A DNA stretch of 11,999 nt, taken from Candidatus Iainarchaeum sp. (GTDB lineage Archaea; Iainarchaeota; Iainarchaeia; Iainarchaeales; DTGL01). Position 1 is the stretch's first letter, and every line of letters begins with the position of its first letter. Location of the stretch: positions 1-11,999 of the forward strand of contig JAFCEU010000012.1 of NCBI GenBank assembly GCA_017608995.1, given 5' to 3'. The translations under genes and the position numbers were made by a program. The notes beneath the pieces are model-generated. The model was not told where the DNA came from and searched no databases. It saw only the letters and a list, made by a program, of their open reading frames with translations. Positions 1 to 8,400 of this stretch are shown here, in pieces.

Positions 1-578
1 CATACAAGATAACGATTGGAAAAGATAATTACGGTAACCCATATTATAGAGTAGAGCTTGTAGATACTCCAGAAGAATTTGAAGAGATGCACAGAGCTAT
101 AAGTGAAAACCCAGAGCGCTATTGGGTTGACGATTGCAGAGAGTATAGAAATAAAGGCTTGCAGGAATCATTGGGTTGCTTAGTCCCTGAAGCAAGCGAC
201 GAGGTAAAAGCAGAGCATGTGGTAGCGTATTATACGAATAATTCTAAATTCAGAGAGGCTTCGCTAACATACAATGTGCAGGAAGCACTTATAATGGCCG
301 CACTGATAACGCAACCAGAAAACTTCTCAGCTTGCGATATTGCTGAGGAATGGTACAGCAAGCCTAAAGAACAGATAGATTCGACAATAGATTGTGTCGC
401 AAGGCGCCTTAGCGAAGCTCTTGAAGCCTCAAAGGTTGGAGAAAACCAGTACAACATTACATCTGCACTTAGAATGCTAAGTGCGGATCCAAATAAGGGA
501 ATGCAGTATGCAAGAAATGTCGAGAGCACATACAACCTTTGGAATAAATTCGATATATGCGTTTCTCAAGCATCCTAA
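1..578 (+). CDS. C-terminal part of an unrecognised helical, cysteine-containing protein (5' partial); weak lysozyme-like resemblance
   Basis: The frame is open from the first base (first whole codon at 3) to TAA at 576-578. An ATG lies at 87, but the 28 codons before it encode ordinary-looking protein (YKITIGKDNYGNPYYR...), so the true start is upstream of the window. The visible 191 residues contain five cysteines and are mostly helical after about residue 90. I do not recognise the family with confidence. The last 100 residues run in an order that loosely follows lysozyme-like/SLT transglycosylase folds: a hydrophobic helix (EALIMAALITQPENF), then ID..VARRLSEAL, then ITSAL and a terminal YARNVESTYNLW resembling the YV..V...Y..W ending of SLT domains. 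The diagnostic glycine/GLMQ segment is missing and no catalytic Glu can be placed, so an active enzyme is unlikely from what is visible. It lies 20 bp before the next gene, which suggests one transcript. The number of cysteines suggests an exported protein, but no signal peptide can be seen because the N terminus is missing. Confidence 0.85.
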   Translation, partial: YKITIGKDNYGNPYYRVELVDTPEEFEEMHRAISENPERYWVDDCREYRNKGLQESLGCLVPEASDEVKAEHVVAYYTNNSKFREASLTYNVQEALIMAALITQPENFSACDIAEEWYSKPKEQIDSTIDCVARRLSEALEASKVGENQYNITSALRMLSADPNKGMQYARNVESTYNLWNKFDICVSQAS

Positions 579-586
579 TATAGCGA

Positions 587-590
587 AGGG
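587..590 (+). promoter_or_regulatory. weak ribosome binding site for the pilin-like protein
   Basis: AGGG lies 8 nt before the ATG at 599, in the 20-bp gap after the upstream stop codon. Only AGG matches the archaeal anti-Shine-Dalgarno complement GGAGGTGAT, so the site is weak. Translational coupling to the preceding gene may help initiation; this is an inference from spacing. Confidence 0.4.
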
Positions 591-598
591 TATTTGAA

Positions 599-2281
599 AT
601 GAATGAAAAAGCGTTCAACCTTTTTACGGCACTTATATCACTTTTACTTATTGTGATAACCTCAATGTTAGTTTTAGCTATGATACAAACTGAAAGCAAC
701 ACAAACTCGCTTGTAAATGAGATAACAACTCAGACAAGACTTGAGGCTGTTCTAAGGCTAATGCGTGCTGATGTATTGCAATTGTTCAATTATAAAATGA
801 GGGATGAAATAGAATGGTGGCTTAGCAAGAACCCTGTGCCATTTAGCAGCCTCGAAGTATGGAATGATTGGGATGCTATTGTTAAGGATTTCGCATATGG
901 GCAGTTTGCCAGCGAGGGAAAATTTGCTTCTAGGCTTGCTGACAGTCTCTGGGGAATGATACTTAGTAAATACGGAAAGGGCTTAGTATATGAGGGGAGA
1001 TATGAGATAAAGATAACTGGAAATGATCAAAAATTCAAAGAAATAATCACAGAGCTCTCGAATGTTAGTACTATGCACAAAGATTTTATTCAAGTAGTTG
1101 GTTGTGATGGCGCCCCCGCCAACTGCCCGATAGGTACATTTTATGTAAATCTTAAATTGAGCGAATTGAGCGATAAGGAATATGAGGCTCTGCCTATAAT
1201 ACAGGTTAAAGATCTGGTAGAAAACAAAGAGCTTAGAGACGCAATACTGCCAAGGAACGATGTGAAAATGTATGTGCCTTTACGACTTTTTAAAGCACTG
1301 GCTTATGTAAGGGCCTTCATGCATTCAGATCTCGCAAATCCAAACTCAGCGAGTGATTATGGCTATCTTTCGCCGAGAATTCACAATGAGATTGACTCAA
1401 TGGCTTTAGGAATGTGTGATTATAAGCGATGCCATCCAAGAGACAACCCATACTTTCCCCCTGAGAAAAATATACTTTTTGGCAAGGCATGTCCTGGAGC
1501 GCCTTCGAATTATATAGAATCCATGGAAGTGTCATTTAGAGGAAGGAGCTTAGGAAACTACAACCCATCGAACAAAAATTCCATAAAAAGCATGCTTGCA
1601 AAAGCAGTAAAGCTACGCTTGTGCGAACTTTCAAAAGAAATTTTAGCATCGCTTAGCGAACCAGATTTTAAGCCAGAAAAACAAGTTTTTGAAGGCGAAG
1701 ATTGCTACATTTTAATAGACAAAATAAAAATTGAAGTAAAAACAACTGCTTCGGTGAGAGTGAAGATACAGCCAGAGGCTGTTGGGTCCCCCCACACAGC
1801 AACCACAACTACCTGGGGAGCAGAACCAAATATGCCGAGTGCCTGCCCATTCAATTTTAATCTTGAACAGAATAGGCGCATTGGGTACTATTTGCAAGGA
1901 AGCGAAATAAAGTGGCCAGATTTAGAAGCTGCGGTATGTAATGGTTTTACTGGCTTGAGTGATATCGCTGCATTAAAGAGGTGTGAAAAAGCCGGCTGGG
2001 GATGCTGTGGCGAGGTTTCCGGAGTAGGAAATATGGTGCTTTCTTTTATTGAAGAAAATCCTCATTATAAGGTGAATAAAAATAGGGAAGTTAAATTCAT
2101 GGTAAAGATAACAGACTATAGCTTTACGCCATTCAATCCTAACTATGATTCTGGCGCACCGCTCTCAAATTGTGCTTTGCAACACGCACCAATTGAGCAA
2201 TCATGCAACCCAATAGGATGGACCTGCCTAACTGCAGAGAAGGGTGCAACATATAATGACTGCTATTTGGAGCATATTTAA
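599..2281 (+). CDS. Membrane-anchored, pilin-like, cysteine-rich exported protein (560 aa)
   Basis: The ATG at 599 is followed immediately by a typical membrane start: MNEKAF, a hydrophobic stretch at residues 8-29 (LFTALISLLLIVITSMLVLAMI), then a polar helix continuing to about residue 75. A short charged head, long hydrophobic helix and amphipathic extension is the shape of type IV pilins and pseudopilins. The possible peptidase site (EKA before FN) departs from the usual archaeal class III motif, which prefers a small or hydrophobic residue where N stands here, so cleavage is doubtful and it may simply stay anchored. All 16 cysteines lie beyond the membrane segment, several in close pairs (CDGAPANC, CDYKRC, GWGCCGE, and four in the last 40 residues), which suggests a disulfide-stabilised exodomain. 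The middle (about residues 350-400) alternates helix and strand; the end contains a CC pair and a beta-like segment. At 560 residues it is much longer than a typical archaeal pilin. It is probably co-transcribed with the preceding gene. I do not recognise a named family; a minor-pilin or surface-assembly role is an inference. Confidence 0.95.
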   Translation: MNEKAFNLFTALISLLLIVITSMLVLAMIQTESNTNSLVNEITTQTRLEAVLRLMRADVLQLFNYKMRDEIEWWLSKNPVPFSSLEVWNDWDAIVKDFAYGQFASEGKFASRLADSLWGMILSKYGKGLVYEGRYEIKITGNDQKFKEIITELSNVSTMHKDFIQVVGCDGAPANCPIGTFYVNLKLSELSDKEYEALPIIQVKDLVENKELRDAILPRNDVKMYVPLRLFKALAYVRAFMHSDLANPNSASDYGYLSPRIHNEIDSMALGMCDYKRCHPRDNPYFPPEKNILFGKACPGAPSNYIESMEVSFRGRSLGNYNPSNKNSIKSMLAKAVKLRLCELSKEILASLSEPDFKPEKQVFEGEDCYILIDKIKIEVKTTASVRVKIQPEAVGSPHTATTTTWGAEPNMPSACPFNFNLEQNRRIGYYLQGSEIKWPDLEAAVCNGFTGLSDIAALKRCEKAGWGCCGEVSGVGNMVLSFIEENPHYKVNKNREVKFMVKITDYSFTPFNPNYDSGAPLSNCALQHAPIEQSCNPIGWTCLTAEKGATYNDCYLEHI

Positions 2282-2324
2282 ACACTTAAAAACGAAAATA
2301 CAACCAAAATGAAGCAAACTGGTG

Positions 2325-2445
2325 GAAGAAAAAAAATATAAAGGAAGACATTATATATAATTACGATATTCGTTAGGAAAAGGTGAGAAAAAGCGAGAGG
2401 TAGAAATAAAAGGAGTTTTGGTATTAATTTATTATAATTAATTGG
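2325..2445 (+). promoter_or_regulatory. AT-rich promoter region of the giant surface protein, several TATA-like elements
   Basis: The gap between the stop at 2281 and the giant gene holds three TATA-like stretches: AAAATATAAA near 2333-2342 after a purine-rich BRE-like run (GGAAGAAA), TTATATATAA at 2351-2360, and ATTATAATTA at 2431-2440. With the usual archaeal spacing of about 25 nt, the first two would give a 5' leader of roughly 75-95 nt. The last would start transcription almost on the ATG at 2460, giving a leaderless message. No T-run terminator for the upstream genes is seen on this strand, so read-through is also possible. Which box is used cannot be decided from sequence. Confidence 0.45.
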
Positions 2446-2450
2446 TTAAA

Positions 2451-2454
2451 GGTG
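2451..2454 (+). promoter_or_regulatory. Ribosome binding site supporting the ATG at 2460
   Basis: GGTG matches the archaeal anti-Shine-Dalgarno complement GGAGGTGAT and lies 5 nt before the ATG at 2460. It favours this start over the in-frame TTG at 2442, which directly follows a stop at 2439-2441 and has only TATA-like sequence before it. A second ATG at 2469 is possible but has no better site. If transcription starts from the box at 2431-2440 the site would be lost and the message leaderless. Confidence 0.5.
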
Positions 2455-2459
2455 TGCGC

Positions 2460-5400
2460 ATGCCTATCATGGAAACGCTGAGGGAAAAGTGGGAAGATTT
2501 TAATTATTGGCTTGAAGACCATAACATTCCAAAGCCCTTATTTTTTGCTCTTGTGGTTATTGTAATATTGGCATTGCTCTATTTTTCGGGAATATTCACT
2601 ATAATTGCACCTCCGGCAAAGCCGGTTACATTGAAGGTAATGGTTGTTGATAAAGAAAATAATCCAATAAGCAACGCAAAAGTAACGCTCTACAGCGAAG
2701 CATTTGATACTAAAGAAAGAACAACAAATCAGCGAGGGCAGGCAACATTCACTGTGCCTGCAAACACTAAGTTTGTTTTAGAGGTTTCTTATGAAGACCA
2801 AATAGAGGAGCGCGAACTAACGCTTGAAGAGGATAGCACAGAAACAGTAATGCTGGATATGCGGCTTATCACTTATTATAATAAAAGAATAATATTTTAT
2901 AAAGGCAACACGCAGGAGAAAGCAACAGATATAGAGGAGTTGGATGCTTACTGTACGCTCACTGAGTGGGAAAAATATTCTGTGCCGGTGAAGAATGGCG
3001 AAGCTCTGCTTGAAAATATCCCGAGCGATTGTGGCAGCCTGATTGTAAATGTTGGTGATAAGCAGTTCCCAACAACGGTGCAGGATAGTGCGCCTTTTGA
3101 AATAAGGCTCGAAGAAGCAGTACAGAAGGGAACTATCATTGCGATGATTGCAGATGCTACTACAAATCAACCTGTTGGTGCCAGAGAGATTAGTGCAATA
3201 CTGCTCAATGAATTCTCGCAGCAGGTAGCAGGGCCTTTGGAAAGCGACAGTACCGGCACTGTGGTATTTGAAGATATTGAGCCAGGGAAATATAGAGTTA
3301 AGGTACTGGGCCTAGGAAAATACAAAGATATTATAAGCGAAGAAAAAGAATTATTGCCAGGAAAGCAAACATTATTTACAATAAAGGTGGAAAGAAGCGC
3401 TGCTTTTCCAATAAAGATACGCGTACTTGATGTTCAGGGCTTGGCAGTAAAATCTGTAAAGCTCGAGCTTAAGGATTCTGAAGATAATACGCTTGTGCAA
3501 AGCGTATGGACAAATGTCAATGGTGAATATACTTTTTATGTGGATGAGGAAACTACTTACTGGGTTGTTTTAACAAAGGGAAACTGGACAAAGACGCTTG
3601 AGGTAACACCAAGTGAAGAATTCTACGAAGTAACATACAATCCCGAAGAGCTCAAAGAATCTGGGCAAGTAATTGTAAAGGTAACCGATCAGGATGGTGA
3701 GCTTTTAGAGAATGTAAACGTTGAGCTCTTCACATCTGAACAAAAAGCAACGGGTTATGCTTGCGTTACTGGCGCGGATGGACAATGTGAATTTGATGAA
3801 GTAATGCCAGGCATTTATTATGCAAAAGCATCCTTAGGAAACTTTCCCCCGGTAGCGAGCGCTAACTTTGAAATGAAACCATATAGTGCTCAGCCTGTTG
3901 AAATTAATCTGAGTATTGAAATAGGCAAAGGTGCCTTTGAATTTACCGTTTTAAATGAATCTTCAAAGCCGATACAAAAAGCAAAAGTAAAAGCTGTTGA
4001 TATAAGTACAGGCAAGACCATTGCAAGCAGTGAAACAGATAGCGAAGGCATTGCTGAGCTTCTTGTGAGAGTAGATAGGAAGCCATTCTTTGTTGTTGAA
4101 GCAGATGGCTATTTACCTTATGTAACAATACCGCTTACGCCAATTTATGGCATAACAATTGAAAAGAAAGTAATGCTCGTCAAAGGGGCAACAAGCTTAA
4201 AGATTGAGTTCGAGGGATTAAGCGTAGAAGATGAAAGCGTTACTGATTTTGTGAGCGCAGGTAAGATATATACTGCAAAGTTAAAAGTTATAGTGCCTGA
4301 TGCAAAATACAAAAAAGTTGGAATGCATCTGCGCATAGGCAGAGAGCAGGCGAATAAAACAAGCATTATGGAAGAAGATATAGCGTATATAAGCGAAGTT
4401 TACTCAAACGCTCAAAAGATTATAAAAGGTACAACATTTACGCCGCCACAGGGGACAAATGTTGATATGGTGCATTTAACAGATGGCTCTGCAAAATGGG
4501 CAAACCTTGAATGGATTTTAGGCAATGATGGAATGCCTAATAAAGGAGTATTTGAAGCAGAGTTTGATGTGGCTGTTAGAGATAGTGCTGTTGAGGGTGA
4601 AACCTTCAAGCTAAGCTATAGGGCTTATGGTGATAAAGGCGTTTACGTCAGAGATCCTGAAGATAAGCAACTGGGGCAAGCGAAGACTTCTGCGGAGAAG
4701 CAAGAATTGTATGCTCTTACCTATGATGTATTCTATTCTATTGGAATAACAAACCTTTGTGATAGTTACTACTGCAAAAGCTTTACGATAGAGGATTTAA
4801 GCAACAAGACAAAGCTTGTTGTTACTGACAGTTATCCCGCAAAGATAGGAAACCATTATAGATTGCATTTCACAATAAACAAGAAAGGATTTGGTTATGA
4901 AAAGGGCGCAACGCTGAAAATGAGTGCGCAGCAAGCTTTGCAATTTGGTGCTTACGAGATAGAAGATGCTGAAGGAAAGAGGCACGAAGGCTTAGCAGAT
5001 AAAGAACTTGAGCTTGATATTGGAAGCATCTCGCAAAACAAAACGATTGCTGGCTTCGTAGAATTTGAAACTATTAAAGAAGGAACTGCAATACTCAATA
5101 TAAGCATAGTAACAGAACAAGGAGTAAGCTTCGAGCACGAAATAGCAATAGAAATAGAAGCAGGCAATGAGCTTGAGCTTGATATTGTACCGAAAACGAT
5201 TGTGCCTTTAATAGATAATGAGCTGCTATTTAGGTTTACTGAAAAGGACACCAACGAACCTGTGGAAAATGTTGCTGTTAGCTTATATCTTGATGGAACG
5301 CGGATAGCTTCAGGGGTTACAGATTCCGATGGGGTATTTCCTTATGTACTACAAGCACCAAATGCTGGCGCAACATTAAAGGTAGTGGGAAAAAAGCCCG

Positions 5401-8400
5401 GCTATAAGCCACTAACACACGAGCTTAAGATCGATGAGAAAATACTAAAGGTGATGCCGCCAACAGTAAACATAGATTTGCAAGCGGTATCACGAGAAGA
5501 AGCTGAATTTTCAATAACTGTTGACAACCAAACCGCAATTCCATTTACAATAAGCGAAATAAGCTTCGGAGAAGGGCTAAGCGATCTGATCGAAGTAGAA
5601 GCTGTGGAAGAGTATAAAGGTAAAGAAGTGGCACCGGGCTCAACCTTTGAGGTAAAGCTCAAAGCCAAATTAACCGAAAAAGGAAAAGCAGTGGAAGAAA
5701 CAAAATCTCTTGAAAGTGAAATAACAATTAATGTTGAAAATAAAGATTTGCAGAAGGTTTGGTCAGATAGCATAACACTTAATGCGCGTATCCTGCTTGG
5801 CGCTGAATTAGATTATGAAGATTGTCTTGTAATTGAGCCAACAAGTTGGGATATAAAAACGTTCGGAAGAGCTAAGCAGATAAGCTTTACAATAAGAAAT
5901 ACCTGTACTGCAAATGGCGAAGCAGCAAGCTTGAGGGCATTAAAAGCGAGGGTAAGGTGGCATGGCGAGAGTCCAATTGGCACTTTCAAAATTAGAGGCG
6001 ATTTTATAAAAGACGGTGAGCTCGAATTAAGCGAATCTCGCGAAATTGTTGCTGAAAATATTATTGAAAACTTTGAGGAAGAAGCTACACTAATATTTAC
6101 GCCTAACGAAGACCTGCAAAGCGCAAGTGTAAACCCGGATATAGAATTTGAAGCAGTACATCTTTCGGATAGTGGCAAGGAAACTATAAAAGCTAAAATT
6201 GACGTTAGCATAATTGCTAATAAGCTCCTGAACTGCTTGCGCATAATAAGAGATACTAAGATCGAGCTGCGCACCTGCGGCTTTGACACCGGCTGGGGTT
6301 TATCATCAAGATACTTTGATAGAGATCCTTATGCGACAGGGTTACAACCTTCACAGCCACCGCAGCAACAATATCCTTATACCTGGCCTACCGCACAGTA
6401 TGTGCCGCCATGGCAAACAAAATATTCATATGGAGCATACAATCAGAGATGGAAATGCGAAGAGGACGAAGCAGAGCTTACCGTTGAAAACGCTTGTACA
6501 GAAGCTGTTGAAATAACAGTTAAAACTGATTCTGCTCTAAGCGCAGATCCAACCACTTTAGAAATAGACCCAGTTTCCTCAAAAACAATAACGATTGCGC
6601 CATCAACAAGAATAGGGCGCTTTAAGGTCAAAATCCTTGGAAAGTTCAAAGGAGTTGCAGAACTTGCTGATGAGATAGATAGCTTTACTGTAAAGGTTTT
6701 AAGATTCCAAGATATAAGCGAGCAATGCTTACCAACTATCGAGCCAACTATTTTAAGGGCCAACTTCCTTGGTTGGCAGAAGAGCGCTGGCAGAATATAT
6801 AATAAATGCTACCATTTAGGCTATAAGCTTATACAACCAACAAGAGAGAATTTCCACTGCTACACTCCAGAAAGCCAGGGAACCTCTTTAGAAGGCCCAT
6901 GCCCACTCATAAGGCAGGTTGTTTTTAGCTTGCCGAAAGTAGAAGAAATCTCTGAAACAGAAGCATGGGAGATTATGGAGTTTAGTATATGGTATAATCC
7001 AAAAATCATAGAACAAATGCCTCTTGTACAAGAGGGCACAATAGAGCAAAGAATAGGAAACCTGAGGATTGTAGCAAGCAATGTTTACAATGCAGTAGTA
7101 TCTCCTGGCATCATTTCCGTGCCAATGAACATACCTGATGTTGGCACAAAGTACTTCCCAGTTGAGGTTACATTTGAGGATCCATTCCAGTGGCTCGGCG
7201 TAGCGGGTATGCTCATTGATGAGGGGAATCCAAATTTATTCCCTGCTGAGTGTGTGAATATAGATGCGTTGAATCTACCATTCAACGGCGTTGAAGTGCT
7301 AAGCGACGATGACTTCATAAACAATAGATTCGTGTGGAATGAAAACCCCCCACAAGAGCTTTGGGTGATGCCTGTCGCGAGATCTAATGAAGATGTTACT
7401 ATGCAGAGCGCCGAAACTATCGGTTTTTGTGGAAGAGCCGATTATATTAATCCATTGCCATTCACCACCTGGGAAGATCCAGCTTCAGGCGTGAAGCTAT
7501 ACTTTGAGCTTACGAAGGGAAAGCATCATATAGTTATGACTGTGGATAGAAGCGAGATGTTCACAAAGTGCGCGAAGATAGAATTCCAGATGCCCATAAA
7601 AGTTACGAGAGTATTCCACAACGCTGGCACTCAGGAAGTAAAACTCAATGTTGTTGTAAATGTACTGAACAAAGGAGTGAAAGAGTTTACTGAAGGGTGC
7701 GAAAACGAACCTGTAAAAACACCTGCAATACCTGACTGGGCATCTATAGAAGCTTGCGAAAACACTGGAGCAAGCGTCTACTACCAGTATGGGTTTGATA
7801 GATTGTTATTTAAATGGCACCCTGAAGATATAGACGCTTTAACCTGTGATTCCGCCGAAGGTGCTGCATACTTCTGCGATGGTGCGCAGTTTATAATGCA
7901 GCTCTCACATAGGTTTAGGGAGATAAATGATCGGATAGAAAAATTAAATAAAGAGGTAAAGGATAACGTTGAACTGAGAACAATTATACAAACAATAGGC
8001 GAAAACGATGTGCTTGTAGAAGAACTCCAGAACGAAACGGGAAAACTCTATAAAATAACCAAAAAGCAAACAATAGTACATGATAGCGTAACCGGCAATA
8101 AGCTTCTATTCTTCTTAGGTCAGGAGGGAATTAAAGCAGGCTTCTTGGTGCCTGCAAAGAGCGACACCTGCGATACAAGCGGTTTAACTAATAGCATAAA
8201 TGAGCTTCTCAATTCACTAAATGCATCAAATGAGGCATACTCTGCAAATACTTTAGCGAATGCATTGCCTTCATTAGAAAGGGCGTTGCAATCTTGCTAC
8301 GGACCTGAAGTTGCCCCGGACAATATTGTTGGCATTCTCCCAGAAACAACTGATATGTTTATGAGTGGCAATGCAGCAAGCATATGGACAAATATGAAGG

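Noticed and set aside
87..578. ATG at 87 as a complete gene start
   Set aside because: The frame is open to the window edge, and the 28 upstream codons read like protein, so the gene is treated as truncated at the 5' side.
2309..2341. 10-codon open frame in the promoter gap
   Set aside because: It is too short, has no ribosome binding site, and its sequence is explained by the A-rich promoter region.
2442..2459. TTG at 2442 as the start of the giant gene
   Set aside because: It sits directly after a stop codon, with no Shine-Dalgarno site before it. The ATG 18 nt later has GGTG at 5-nt spacing and gives a normal N-terminal tail.
5813..6289. 158-codon minus-strand open frame
   Set aside because: It is antisense to the continuous giant gene, with Ser/Ile/Leu-rich composition expected from reverse reading of acidic beta-rich protein, and no start site signal.
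6283..6516. 77-codon plus-strand open frame in a second frame
   Set aside because: It overlaps the linker region of the giant protein. The giant frame carries continuous meaningful sequence on both sides, so this is an out-of-frame by-product.
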